Shown here: positions 1 to 8,443 of the stretch, one piece after another
How positions within the stretch are numbered: position 1 is the first letter of the stretch
Layout: each line of letters starts with the position of its first letter
From: Bacteroidales bacterium H4
GTDB lineage: Bacteria > Bacteroidota > Bacteroidia > Bacteroidales > Muribaculaceae
Assembly (NCBI GenBank): GCA_001701165.1
Contig: DAAP01000018.1
Span: forward strand, 1-31,588
Length of the DNA stretch: 31,588 nucleotides
Reading direction: 5' to 3'
Notes under the pieces: generated by a model
Told to the model about the DNA's origin: nothing
Seen by the model: only the letters and a program-made list of their open reading frames with translations
Databases searched by the model: none
Made by a program: the position numbers and the translations under genes

Positions 1-144
1 TTTTATTTAGGACAATATTGTTCTTGAGCTGTCGTGAATATGCCGTAATGAGTATTGTGCCGTATTTTTTTGTGGACGCTATTCGCGGTCAGGCATCAAG
101 TCCGGTATTGCTATTGTCCGAACCGAAGTTTGCCGTGTTTTGAA

Positions 145-167
145 TTGGACGATATAATGCCGTCCAA
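145..167 (-). other. Stem-loop just after the exopolysaccharide operon
   Basis: A perfect 7-bp inverted repeat (TTGGACG / CGTCCAA) with a 9-nt loop lies about 27 nt beyond the stop codon of the last visible exopolysaccharide gene. On the minus strand it is not followed by a T-run, so it is at best a weak terminator or an RNA 3'-end stabilising hairpin. I see no other supportable feature in the first 193 bases; minus-strand reading frames here are short and lack convincing starts. Confidence 0.3.
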
Positions 168-193
168 AGGTGTTGAAGTATCGTATATGTCCG

Positions 194-1693
194 TTAGTCG
201 TTCTGACGGGCTATTTGTCGGCTGTATTCTTTGTTTTGACTTTTCCAAACTTCTTCCCGGTTGGCGAGCAGCACTGCGCCGTAAGACAGTCCCATCATTG
301 CCAGTCCCGTTGTCATGTTCCAACCCATGAAACCTCCGAGGCTTGCGATAAATACAAATATCATCACTGATAAATAGAATTGGCTGTATTTCAGCTTGCG
401 TATCACCACGTACAGCCAAATGAAAAACAACAGGTGTATGATAAGTCCGATGTAGCCTATGGTGAGAAATACTTGCAGGGGCGAAATTTCGATGCCGGTG
501 GCGACTTCAATACTTTTTTCTACATCGATATAGTATTCGTTTTCGATAATATACTTGGTGTTTTTTGTCAGTTCGGGGTGCAGAAATCCGAGTCCGGTCC
601 ACTGTTTGTCGTATTTGTACATTAGCTCAAACTTGGGCATTGCCTGTGCAAGTCTACCCGACCCGAATTCGGAAATGTCCTCGTCGTCCTCTGACTCATC
701 CAAGACGAATATTTGGTCCAGGGAGGACTTGATGCGGAGGGTGGAGTTTTCGTTGACGGGGTTTATCGGAAGTGTCGAGTCTACCATATACCCGACAGCC
801 AGCAGGATGGTTGCGGCGATGCCGTATCCGAGTATCTTAGTCTTTTTGGCTTGGAATACCATAAGGCAAAACAACACGCCAAAAATCATTGTAAAAGTCT
901 TTGATGAAAGGAATGCCAAAATGATTATAATCCAGACATACCACTGCAAACGATATTTGCGTGCAATGCTCCAAACGACCAAAGCAAAAAGGAAAAGCCC
1001 CCAGGGGTATTTGCGAGGAAAGTTGCCTATTCCGTAAAGTATCAGGTCATTGTATTTGGAGGTATCTGCTCCTTCAAAACCCAACGGCGAGCGCGGTATT
1101 AGAACCTGTCCGCATATAATGAAGCCGTCGAAGACATAGAAAGCGCAGACGATGATGATGTATGGGAAGAGTCGTCGCAGGAATTCCTCCATGTCGAATT
1201 CGCGTCCGGCAAATAGCATCAGCGGCACAATGAAGTATATGAAGCCTAAGTAGTAGCGTATCAGACGTATCTGTACGCTCATGCGTTCCTCGGAGTAGGA
1301 GGCCAATATGATTATGGCGGCGGCATACAATAGTAGTCCGAAGAGTACCTTGCGTACCAACGGCGGCTTGCGGTATATGCAGACCCCCACGACAGAGACC
1401 AGAAGCATGATGTCGTCGGTCTTGATAGGTAGGGTGCCTTCGCCGATTAGAGCGTATCCGCCGAAGAAAATGGTGAGCTGGATGGCTGCATCGTAGCGGT
1501 CTTTGATGAGGGAGCGTATAAGTATTACGGGCACAAAGAGATATGCCGGAGGGAATTGTAGCCCCATCATCGACATGCACAGCAGAAATATCAGGGCGTT
1601 GAGCCAATGGCGACGCTCGACATGGAGATATGGTTTCTTTGTCGGAGAGTCGCTCGCAGTCGCCTGTATGTCTATCGCTGCCGCTGTGGTCAT
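194..1693 (-). CDS. Wzy/O-antigen-ligase-like polysaccharide polymerase (polytopic membrane protein)
   Basis: A 499-residue integral membrane protein with about ten to twelve hydrophobic helices. It has one long soluble segment (roughly residues 310-400) between the last helix clusters that is rich in D/E and contains GSGR followed later by WTGLGF. This layout is typical of Wzy polymerases and WaaL-type ligases, which join lipid-linked repeat units in the periplasm; sequence alone does not tell the two apart. The start ATG overlaps the stop of the upstream flippase by 4 nt (ATGA), indicating translational coupling. It is the last visible gene of an operon also encoding a flippase, a BY-kinase co-polymerase and a Wza-like exporter, which supports a role in exopolysaccharide assembly. 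No glycosyltransferases are visible in the window. Confidence 0.75.
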   Translation of the reverse strand: MTTAAAIDIQATASDSPTKKPYLHVERRHWLNALIFLLCMSMMGLQFPPAYLFVPVILIRSLIKDRYDAAIQLTIFFGGYALIGEGTLPIKTDDIMLLVSVVGVCIYRKPPLVRKVLFGLLLYAAAIIILASYSEERMSVQIRLIRYYLGFIYFIVPLMLFAGREFDMEEFLRRLFPYIIIVCAFYVFDGFIICGQVLIPRSPLGFEGADTSKYNDLILYGIGNFPRKYPWGLFLFALVVWSIARKYRLQWYVWIIIILAFLSSKTFTMIFGVLFCLMVFQAKKTKILGYGIAATILLAVGYMVDSTLPINPVNENSTLRIKSSLDQIFVLDESEDDEDISEFGSGRLAQAMPKFELMYKYDKQWTGLGFLHPELTKNTKYIIENEYYIDVEKSIEVATGIEISPLQVFLTIGYIGLIIHLLFFIWLYVVIRKLKYSQFYLSVMIFVFIASLGGFMGWNMTTGLAMMGLSYGAVLLANREEVWKSQNKEYSRQIARQND

Positions 1694-3150
1694 GCTTGAA
1701 TATTGTTGTTAGTGCGATTACGCCGATATAATTTGGCTTTGATCATGTCAAATGCCGCGGTGTAATATGGTGGGCGCACGATGGCGCAGATGCCGATGTA
1801 AGCAGCGGCAAATGCTATGCATAGTAGCGCGCAGTTTGCCACCGGGTGAAGGGTGTTGTACCACAGAGTTGCCAGTGCGGCACTGCCGGCAAAGGCTATT
1901 GTGGGGATGTAGGCAGAGTGTACAAATTCGCCGAGCATTTGCCTGACAGTAAATCCCATAATCTTTTTGTAGTACCATGCATGTGCAATACATATTATGA
2001 TTGCGGCTATGACCTGTGTCAGAGCTACCATTTCTATGCCGTGGCGGAAGAATATGGCAAGCAGGGCCAGCTGTAGTCCAACTTCTATGACCGTGAGATT
2101 GCGCATCAACTTTGTGCGGTTGTATGCCTTCATCGCAGATTGGTAGAAGAACTTCATGGAGGAGGCTATGCCGTATGCTATAAGTATGCGGAACACCGGT
2201 ACGGCGGCGTCCCATTTACTGCCGTATAAGACGTTGAATGCCGGCCATGACACAAGTAGGAGGAAGGCGCCGACGGCAATATTGAGTGTCCACAGACGTA
2301 CGTGCATGTCTCGGCACAGTTGTTGGCGCTTTGTATGGTTTTGTTCGTTGGACAGTACGGCAAAGAACGGCCAGTTGAATACCGATTCGGTGATGGCGTA
2401 TGGTACTTCTTCGAGTTTTTGGCCTTGCGAGTAGATGCCGGAAGATGCCGGCGAGATAAATTTGCCAAGGACCATGGTGTTGATATTACGGCCTATTTGT
2501 ACTGTGACAAATGCTATCATCAAGTGTATTCCGTAGCCGAACATTTCCTTGAACGAGTCCCGGTAGAACGCTATGCGCGGCATCCAGCGGCTTATGGTGA
2601 CGTAGTATACAAACAGGAAGAAACTCAGGAATATGTGTGTGGATACCAGTCCCCAGTATCCATATCCCATCAGGATTAGGACGATGCCTACAACAAGAGA
2701 TGTTATGGTGGCGCTGAGGCGGACGATGCACATACGCTTCATGTCCAGGTTCTTGCGCATACGGGTTTCTTGCGTGAAGCTGAGCGTCTGGAAGAAAAAG
2801 CATACGGCGATGGCGTACATGATGCCTTCGATTTGCGGTCGTTCGAAGAACAGCGACAATGGGTGGGCTGCCGCCGAGAACACTATGGCAAAGAATAGTC
2901 CGAAGGCGCCGTTGAATACAAATACGGTGGAGTAGTCGCGTTCGGTGGGTTTGGCTTTGTGTATTAGTCCGTCGGACATTCCGCAACCGCTAAGGTTGTA
3001 GGCTATGGCTGTGAATATAGCGACCATAGCCAGCAATCCGAAGTCGTCGGGTGTCAGCAGTCGCGCCATGACTATGTTTCCGGTGAATGTTATCACCGAA
3101 TTGCATACGCGGTCGATGGCGCTCCATTTATATACTCCTTTGGCGGACAT
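1690..3150 (-). CDS. Polysaccharide flippase, Wzx/WzxC-like (MOP superfamily)
   Basis: A 486-residue membrane protein with about twelve to fourteen transmembrane helices. The N-terminal motif VMARLLTPDDFGLLAMV is characteristic of WzxC-like lipid-linked oligosaccharide flippases (polysaccharide synthesis family 3). The family moves undecaprenyl-linked repeat units from the cytoplasmic to the periplasmic face of the inner membrane. The gene begins 28 nt after the BY-kinase gene and its stop overlaps the next start by 4 nt, so it sits inside the exopolysaccharide operon. Length is normal for the family and no breaks are seen. Confidence 0.88.
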   Translation of the reverse strand: MSAKGVYKWSAIDRVCNSVITFTGNIVMARLLTPDDFGLLAMVAIFTAIAYNLSGCGMSDGLIHKAKPTERDYSTVFVFNGAFGLFFAIVFSAAAHPLSLFFERPQIEGIMYAIAVCFFFQTLSFTQETRMRKNLDMKRMCIVRLSATITSLVVGIVLILMGYGYWGLVSTHIFLSFFLFVYYVTISRWMPRIAFYRDSFKEMFGYGIHLMIAFVTVQIGRNINTMVLGKFISPASSGIYSQGQKLEEVPYAITESVFNWPFFAVLSNEQNHTKRQQLCRDMHVRLWTLNIAVGAFLLLVSWPAFNVLYGSKWDAAVPVFRILIAYGIASSMKFFYQSAMKAYNRTKLMRNLTVIEVGLQLALLAIFFRHGIEMVALTQVIAAIIICIAHAWYYKKIMGFTVRQMLGEFVHSAYIPTIAFAGSAALATLWYNTLHPVANCALLCIAFAAAYIGICAIVRPPYYTAAFDMIKAKLYRRNRTNNNIQA

Positions 3151-3178
3151 TGGCAGTATGGTGTATGCGGAGCGTGTC

Positions 3179-5509
3179 TTATCGGCGTGTGATGCGTTGC
3201 CAGAGGTTGTGTTTCTTGTGCTCCTTGTCCGAACCGTATCCGTATCCGTAGCCCTTATGTGCTGCGGTGCCGTTGACTACGAGCGACATCTTGCGCAGGC
3301 GTTTTTCGTTGTATATGCTGTTGATGAACTGGATGTCGCGCAGGGTGGTGTAGTTGGCGCGGCATACGTATATGGTTGCGTCGGATATGCGTGCAAGGTT
3401 GAATGTGTCGCTGACCATACCTACGGGGGCGGTGTCAACGATGATGTAGTCGTAGCGTTTGCGCAGTTCGACAAAGAGTCGGTCGACGGCATCGCCGGTG
3501 AGCAATTCGCCCGGGTTGGGCGGAATGGGTCCGGCTGTAATGATGTCGAGGTTAGGCATAAGCGGTTCGCGCATGATTAGGTCGTCTATGGCTATGGACG
3601 GATTGGCCAGATACTGGGTGACGCCGGTGTGTGGGGCCAGGGTCAGGTACTTGGCCAGTTGTGGGTTGCGTATGTCCATGCCGATGAGGAGTACGCGCTT
3701 GTTTTGCAATGCTAATGATGCGGCCAGATTGATGGATATGAATGACTTACCTTCGCCGGCGCTGGTGGAAGTCATCAGGATAACTTTATCATCGGCTGCG
3801 GAGAGCATGAATTGGAGGTTGGATCGTATCAGACGGAACAATTCGCTGGTTGACGAGGTGTCGTGGCTGCTTACCACAAGTTGTGTGCCGCCATGGTCGG
3901 TGCACATCTCTCCCAATACGGGTATTTCGGTGAGGGCTTCGACTTCGGCTCGTGTCTCAAACTTGTTGCGCATCAGCTTCTTGAGATACAGTATTACCGG
4001 CGGGAAGCAGAGTCCCAACAATATGGCTATGGCAAGTATCATCTTCTTGCTCATGCCTACAGGTTCGCTGAGTGTGTAGGCGTTGTCTATTATTTGTCCC
4101 TTGGGTACGGAGTTGGCAAGGAGCATAGCTGTCTCTTCGCGGCGTTGAAGCAGGAATAGGTATAGCTGTTGCTTGACTTCCTGCTGGCGCTTGAGGTTGA
4201 GGAAAGCGCGTTCTTGCGTAGGCACATTGCCGAGGTGCCCTTGGGCTTTGTTGTACTGGATTTGGAGGTCGCGGACGCCTATTAGTGAGTTTTGGTATGC
4301 TCGGTCAAGGCTGGTGTTGATGCTGGCACGCATAGCGTCGATTTGCTCGGTGAGTGACTTGAGGGCCACGTTGTTGGCCTTGGCATTGGTGAGCAGGCTT
4401 ATGCGACGCATTATCAACTGGTTGTAGGTGCCTATGCTGCTGCCTACGCCCGAAATTTCGCTGCCGGTGGGTATGAGGTCGTATGCTTTTTCGGGGTCGC
4501 GGAGAAAGTCGCGAGTTATGCGAATGATTTCGTTTTCGGTCTGGGCCGATATGAGTGCTCGTTCGGCTGAACTTTTCAACCCCATGTTGTAAGAGGTCTC
4601 GGAACTTACATCGACGATGCCTTGGCTCTGCTTGTAGATTTGGATGTCGGCTTCGGAGGCGTTGAGCGAGTCGGATATCAATGCCAAGCGTTGATCGATG
4701 AAGGCTGCGGTCTTTTCGTTCTGACGGTTTTTCTCGGCGATACCGCGGTCGTTATACTGGGCGATGATGGCGTTGAGGATGTCGCGTCCGTATTTTTCGT
4801 CTGTGGAGATGATGCTGAGGGCGATGACGTTGGATTTTTTGGAGGCTATGGAGGACTTGACTTCGGTGGCCAGGTTTTCGGCAGCCACATCATATCCGGT
4901 GACATATATTGTCGTATTGACGTCTTCGCCTGCGGGGTAATCTTTGGTGCGATCAACCACAAAGGAGCCGTATTTGGTCTTAAGTGTTGCCGGTAGTTTT
5001 TGCTCTTCGAATTCGGCGATTTTCTTGCCGGCAGCTTTGACGGTGATGTCGGCTATACCATCGGCACGTACGTCTGCGGCAAAGGACACGGTGGTCAGCA
5101 GCGTGTCCACGATGCCGGGTGCGGGATATACCTCCACGGGAAATTTCTTGTACTTGAAGACCTTGGAGATTATACCGGTCTTGACGATGTGTGTGCGATA
5201 GGTGCCCAAGTCGCGAGCCACATCGCGCAGTACCGAGTGCGAGTTGATTACAAATATCTCGTCTTCGACGTAACCACTTGATCCGAAGATGTCACCCAGT
5301 CCGCCGAAACTGGACATGCCTTTACCTTCTTCCTGCGATATGAGCACATTGGCATGGACTTCATACTTAGGCTTGGAAATCTTGATAAACAAGACGGCTG
5401 CGAGTCCGCATATTATTACTGAAATCAGGAACCAGTGCCATTTTTTAGCGTAAGTTGACAGCAGTCCTTTGATGTCTATAAACTCCGAGTTTTGGTTGCT
5501 TTTTGCCAT
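3179..5509 (-). CDS. Wzc-like bacterial tyrosine kinase / polysaccharide co-polymerase
   Basis: A 776-residue two-part protein. Residues 1-510 form the Wzz/PCP chain-length module: first membrane helix at about 19-37, a long periplasmic coiled-coil-rich region (about 230-460), second helix at about 490-509. Residues 540-776 form the cytoplasmic BY-kinase: Walker A around TSAGEGKS (GEGKS begins near 585), Walker A' LLIGMDIRNP (near 604-613), Walker B IIVDTAPVG (near 685-693), then a C-terminal GYGYGYG with tyrosines at 754, 756 and 758. Wzc proteins control polymer length and export through cycles of autophosphorylation on this tail. Only three tail tyrosines are visible, fewer than in the best-studied enteric proteins. 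Second gene of the exopolysaccharide operon, about 100 nt after the Wza-like gene. Confidence 0.93.
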   Translation of the reverse strand: MAKSNQNSEFIDIKGLLSTYAKKWHWFLISVIICGLAAVLFIKISKPKYEVHANVLISQEEGKGMSSFGGLGDIFGSSGYVEDEIFVINSHSVLRDVARDLGTYRTHIVKTGIISKVFKYKKFPVEVYPAPGIVDTLLTTVSFAADVRADGIADITVKAAGKKIAEFEEQKLPATLKTKYGSFVVDRTKDYPAGEDVNTTIYVTGYDVAAENLATEVKSSIASKKSNVIALSIISTDEKYGRDILNAIIAQYNDRGIAEKNRQNEKTAAFIDQRLALISDSLNASEADIQIYKQSQGIVDVSSETSYNMGLKSSAERALISAQTENEIIRITRDFLRDPEKAYDLIPTGSEISGVGSSIGTYNQLIMRRISLLTNAKANNVALKSLTEQIDAMRASINTSLDRAYQNSLIGVRDLQIQYNKAQGHLGNVPTQERAFLNLKRQQEVKQQLYLFLLQRREETAMLLANSVPKGQIIDNAYTLSEPVGMSKKMILAIAILLGLCFPPVILYLKKLMRNKFETRAEVEALTEIPVLGEMCTDHGGTQLVVSSHDTSSTSELFRLIRSNLQFMLSAADDKVILMTSTSAGEGKSFISINLAASLALQNKRVLLIGMDIRNPQLAKYLTLAPHTGVTQYLANPSIAIDDLIMREPLMPNLDIITAGPIPPNPGELLTGDAVDRLFVELRKRYDYIIVDTAPVGMVSDTFNLARISDATIYVCRANYTTLRDIQFINSIYNEKRLRKMSLVVNGTAAHKGYGYGYGSDKEHKKHNLWQRITRR

Positions 5510-5570
5510 AACCGAACGGTGAGGAGAAGAGTGTGAGGGTGTTTTTTCTTAAGATGTTTAAAGTGAAAGG

Positions 5571-5591
5571 GGGCAAGGCTGCGCCTTACCC
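5571..5591 (-). other. Intra-operon hairpin between exporter and BY-kinase genes
   Basis: A 9-bp stem with one G-U pair (GGGTAAGGC / GCCTTGCCC) and a 3-nt loop, read on the minus strand, lies 20 nt after the Wza-like stop codon. It is followed only by a weak pyrimidine stretch (CCTTTCACTTT), so it is more likely an RNA-processing or stabilising element, or a leaky terminator that lowers kinase expression, than a full terminator. Confidence 0.4.
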
Positions 5592-5610
5592 GTAATAAGC
5601 CTGTGTGCCG

Positions 5611-6417
5611 TTACTTGATAGCGAGTGCAATCACCAGCGAGGCAACCACTGAACATGCGCTGACTATAGTGGAGATGACGCTGAGTTTGAATGCATTGTT
5701 TTGGTTATACTTGCTGTTGTCTTGGCGTATCTTGTTGGGCGTGACATATATGTAGTCGTTTTGCTGGACATAGAAATAAGGGGAGGTTAGGATGTCCGAG
5801 CTGTTGAGGTTGATGCGGTGGGCGGTGCGCTTGCCGTTTTCTTCGCGTACAAGGAGCACATTGCTGCGTTCGCCATACTCGGTGAGATCTCCGGCCGAGG
5901 ATAATGCGTCAAGCACCGAGAAACGTTCGCGTGTGACATTGACCACGCCAGGAGTGCGTACTTCGCCGGCTACATTGACATGGAAATTGACCATCTTGAC
6001 TATGACCGTCGGATTGTCAACGTCGATGCTAACTTTTTCGGTTACTAATTGTTGGATTTGTTCGGTCGTCAGTCCGCCTACGTGTAGCGTGCCGAGGACC
6101 GGCATAGTGATGTCGCCCTTGGAGTCTACGAGGTAGGTCATCTGCTGCGGTGTCGTGGCTTTGGTGATTTGCGAATTGACGGCGGGGTTGCTTAACGGGA
6201 GGTTGTAGACCGCTGTGGCTTCCGGATTTTGCGAGGTGACGGTAATCAGAAGCTCGTCATCCGGGACGATGCGTGTCAGGTATTCGCCTTGTGCCACGGT
6301 GGCGTTGAGCCCTACCGAGTCTATGTCAGTAAAATATGTTAGGGGGGTACGAGGCGTCGAGCATGAAGCCATGGCTGCAGTAGCAACGGCTGCGACGACA
6401 ATATGGGTTAATCTCAT
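5611..6417 (-). CDS. Polysaccharide export outer-membrane lipoprotein, Wza/BexD-like
   Basis: A 268-residue protein starting with a lipoprotein signal peptide: hydrophobic residues 5-17 and a lipobox ending at Cys19 (MASCS). The middle contains a polysaccharide-export domain (around residues 45-130, with ITMPVLGTLHVGGLTTEQI) followed by a SLBB-like domain (VNFHVNVAGEVRTPGVVNV, then VLDALSSAGDLTEYG). A hydrophobic helix at about 245-267 near the C terminus is typical of Bacteroidetes members. The family builds the outer-membrane exit channel for exopolysaccharide, working with the Wzc-type protein encoded just downstream. It is the first gene of the operon, preceded by a good promoter and a terminator-like leader hairpin. 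Confidence 0.92.
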   Translation of the reverse strand: MRLTHIVVAAVATAAMASCSTPRTPLTYFTDIDSVGLNATVAQGEYLTRIVPDDELLITVTSQNPEATAVYNLPLSNPAVNSQITKATTPQQMTYLVDSKGDITMPVLGTLHVGGLTTEQIQQLVTEKVSIDVDNPTVIVKMVNFHVNVAGEVRTPGVVNVTRERFSVLDALSSAGDLTEYGERSNVLLVREENGKRTAHRINLNSSDILTSPYFYVQQNDYIYVTPNKIRQDNSKYNQNNAFKLSVISTIVSACSVVASLVIALAIK

Positions 6418-6422
6418 GAGTT

Positions 6423-6438
6423 AACGATAATTATCATT
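6423..6438. promoter_or_regulatory. Fur-box-like AT-rich dyad in front of the exopolysaccharide operon
   Basis: AACGATAATTATCATT is a near-perfect 16-bp palindrome (one G-T position) ending 6 nt upstream of the start codon of the Wza-like gene. GATAATTATCATTAT partly resembles repeated GATAAT units of Fur boxes. In RNA it could also form a small hairpin near the start codon. Resemblance only; AT-rich dyads arise easily by chance. Confidence 0.25.
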
Positions 6439-6447
6439 ATTTTAGTT

Positions 6448-6473
6448 AAAAAATGCGCTATATATATAACGCA
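6448..6473 (-). terminator. Terminator-like hairpin in the leader of the exopolysaccharide operon (candidate attenuator)
   Basis: Read on the minus strand, a stem of about nine pairs (TGCG...CGCA ends, AT-rich interior, tiny loop) is followed directly by six T residues. It lies between the putative promoter and the start codon of the Wza-like gene, about 40 nt after the expected transcription start and about 30 nt before the ATG. This is the geometry of a leader attenuator. Bacteroides capsule operons are known to use leader antitermination by UpxY (NusG-like) proteins; no such gene is seen here, so the link is inference. Confidence 0.55.
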
Positions 6474-6516
6474 AAGCCCCTCGGGATATTATATTCCTAG
6501 GCCTTAAAAATGCGTA

Positions 6517-6547
6517 CAAATTTACAACTTTAAATCCAATGGGCAAA
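6517..6547 (-). promoter_or_regulatory. Bacteroidetes-type promoter of the exopolysaccharide operon
   Basis: On the minus strand a -33 TTTG (6547-6544), a 19-nt spacer and a -7 TAAATTTG (6524-6517) match the Bacteroides primary-sigma consensus TTTG / TAnnTTTG exactly. Expected transcription start is near 6510, giving a leader of about 90 nt before the Wza-like start codon. Confidence 0.75.
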
Positions 6548-6675
6548 ATACACATAGTTCAAAATGATGTAATCGACTGTATCGCAGCGTTAAAACCATT
6601 TGTCGGCCTGTGGCTGTCCGGTCTCGGCCGTGTATGCCGAGAGCGGAAACGGACGGTCGGACGTGCTATGCCTAC

Positions 6676-6712
6676 AAAAAGAAAACGCAATGACTTGTGA
6701 TAAGTCATTGCG
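6676..6712 (-). terminator. Intrinsic terminator of the tRNA-Ser gene
   Basis: A perfect 11-bp stem (CGCAATGACTT / AAGTCATTGCG) with a 5-nt loop, followed on the minus strand by TTTTCTTTTT. It begins 5 nt after the tRNA 3' end, which makes tRNA-Ser a separate transcription unit from the exopolysaccharide operon. Confidence 0.92.
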
Positions 6713-6717
6713 CTTTG

Positions 6718-6805
6718 CGGAGTGGGGGGGATTCGAACCCCCGAAACGCTTTTGACGTTTACACGCTTTCCAGGCGTGCCTCTTCAACCACTCGAGCACC
6801 ACTCC
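6718..6805 (-). tRNA. tRNA-Ser (anticodon GGA)
   Basis: 88 nt, folded by eye: acceptor stem GGAGTGG/CCACTCC with discriminator G; anticodon arm CACGC-CTGGAAA-GCGTG giving anticodon GGA; a long class II variable arm (AAACG/CGTTT); T arm with GGGGG-TTCGAAT-CCCCC. The long variable arm and G discriminator fit a serine tRNA reading UCC/UCU. CCA is not encoded. A promoter lies upstream and a strong terminator immediately downstream. Confidence 0.96.
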
Positions 6806-6866
6806 TTGGTGTGTCCCGGATGTCTGTCTTGGATGGCATCCGTGGCCTGTGGCTGTTTTGCGAGTG

Positions 6867-6896
6867 CAAAGTTAAGCGTTTTTTTTGAATCTCCAA
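6867..6896 (-). promoter_or_regulatory. Promoter of tRNA-Ser
   Basis: TTGG (6896-6893), 18-nt spacer and TAACTTTG (6874-6867) on the minus strand match the Bacteroidetes promoter form. Start expected near 6861, giving a precursor leader of about 55 nt. The same TAACTTTG -7 box precedes the other tRNA and the candidate small RNA in this window. Confidence 0.7.
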
Positions 6897-6956
6897 CTAT
6901 GTTTGGCAAAGTTTTTTTGCTTCCTTTTCGCTTTGGAACATTTTTAGGAACAAAGC

Positions 6957-6997
6957 GCCGCCGACTAATGTGCCTGTGGGGCGTTGTTGTCGGCGGC
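6957..6997 (-). terminator. Inverted repeat downstream of the MFS gene
   Basis: A perfect 9-bp inverted repeat GCCGCCGAC / GTCGGCGGC separated by 23 nt, about 70 nt after the permease stop codon. On the minus strand it is followed by GCTTTGTTCC, not a clean T-run, so it is a probable RNA 3'-end structure rather than a textbook intrinsic terminator. Confidence 0.4.
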
Positions 6998-7066
6998 GGG
7001 TGTGTTTTATAGGAAGTTTGTGGCGCGGCTTATGCGTGAGTGCAGGCGGCGTGTGTCTACAGCCGT

Positions 7067-8356
7067 TCAGGCTTTCTTGGGCCGGGAGAGAACGAGGGCG
7101 TACATAAGGATGTATGCGGCAGCGGCCACGGTGAGCCAGAATCCGGCAAGGATGCCACAGTCTTTGGCGATAAGGCCCTGAATGAAAGGAAGAATGCCTC
7201 CGCCGCAAACCATGGCCATAAATAATCCGGAGGCGACGGCGGTGTATTTGCCGAGGCCTTCAACGGAGAGGTTGAATATTGCGCCCCACATCACGGAGGT
7301 ACATAGGCCGCAGAGTATCATGAATATGGCGTTGGCCGGGATTTGCACGGAGAAGAAGGATAGCTCTGTGGCGTTGAATCCGAAGAAGTCGGTGGATGTC
7401 TCAGGCATATATATGCCGATGACGAGCAGGCATATGGCGACTGCCGATGTCACGGTAAGCATGGCGCGAGAGGATATGCGGTTGCCTACTGCGCCGCCGA
7501 TGAGTCGGCCTACGAGCATGAGAAGCCAGTAAACTCCGGCAACGCTGCCGGCTATGGTTGCGGGAGCCATGGCGCTGGAATTGACTGCGGGGCTGTTTTC
7601 GACATATTGCAGTGTCCAGTTGGCGATGCCGACTTCTATGCCTACGTAGCAGAATATGGCTATGACGCCGAAGGTGAAGTTGCGGTGGCGGAATGCCCCG
7701 GCGATGCTGATGCCTTCACGCTTTTCACCGGCCTTGTGTGGTTCGGGCAGTCGGCTGACGTATAGAATTATGAAGGCAACGGCAAAGATGCCCATGGCGA
7801 GGTAGAATACCGGGTTGGCGGCCGAGATGGTGCTGGCGGCGCCGCCCAGGAGGCTGCCTACGATGACCGGAGCAAGTGTGGCGCCGATGCTGTTGCATGC
7901 ACCGCCGAATTGTATGAATTGGTTGCCTTGATTTTGGTTCTTACCCAATGAGTTGAGCATGGGATTGACTACGGTATTGAGCATACACATAGAGAATCCG
8001 GCCACGAAAGCACCGATAATATATACTGATACGGCGGTGGTGTTGTCGTTGAGGATATATCCGGAGAGATAGGTGATGAGGACGCCGACAAATCCTACAG
8101 TGACAGCGGCCATGGCTGTGCGGCGGTATCCGTGGCGTTCGAGCAGCTTGCCGGCCGGGTAGCCCATAAAGGCGTAGGCTATGAAGTTGGCGAATGTGCC
8201 GAGTTGGGTCAGGAAAATGTTGTCGCCCGACATTTTTTTGATAACTGAGCCTAAGGGGTTTTGATACCCGGTGACGAAGGCTATCATAAAAAACAGGGCA
8301 AACATGATTGTAATGGGCAGGACGTAGTTCTTGTGCCCGGCTTGGTTCTGTGCCAT
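7067..8356 (-). CDS. MFS sugar permease, FucP/glucose-galactose (FHS) family
   Basis: A 429-residue protein with twelve predicted transmembrane helices. The N-terminal region ITIMFALFFMIAFVTGYQNPL and the helix-linking YPAGKLLERHGYRR fit the fucose:proton symporter (FHS) branch, where the glycine/asparagine/proline stretch in the first helix and a YPAG(K/R)L motif are common. It presumably takes up a hexose or fucose with protons; the substrate cannot be told from sequence. It is the last of three same-strand genes (DUF4494, YggS, permease) with a gap of about 90 nt before it, so co-transcription is likely but not certain. No break is seen. Confidence 0.88.
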   Translation of the reverse strand: MAQNQAGHKNYVLPITIMFALFFMIAFVTGYQNPLGSVIKKMSGDNIFLTQLGTFANFIAYAFMGYPAGKLLERHGYRRTAMAAVTVGFVGVLITYLSGYILNDNTTAVSVYIIGAFVAGFSMCMLNTVVNPMLNSLGKNQNQGNQFIQFGGACNSIGATLAPVIVGSLLGGAASTISAANPVFYLAMGIFAVAFIILYVSRLPEPHKAGEKREGISIAGAFRHRNFTFGVIAIFCYVGIEVGIANWTLQYVENSPAVNSSAMAPATIAGSVAGVYWLLMLVGRLIGGAVGNRISSRAMLTVTSAVAICLLVIGIYMPETSTDFFGFNATELSFFSVQIPANAIFMILCGLCTSVMWGAIFNLSVEGLGKYTAVASGLFMAMVCGGGILPFIQGLIAKDCGILAGFWLTVAAAAYILMYALVLSRPKKA

Positions 8357-8443
8357 GGTGTTCGGTATTATATTTTAGATGGATAAAAAAGTCTTTTATG
8401 GATGGTGGGAAAAGAGAGAAGGATTGGGTTATGGTGTGTCCGG

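Noticed and set aside
6590..6802. A 70-codon frame covering tRNA-Ser
   Set aside because: It lies over the tRNA and its terminator, so it is not a gene.
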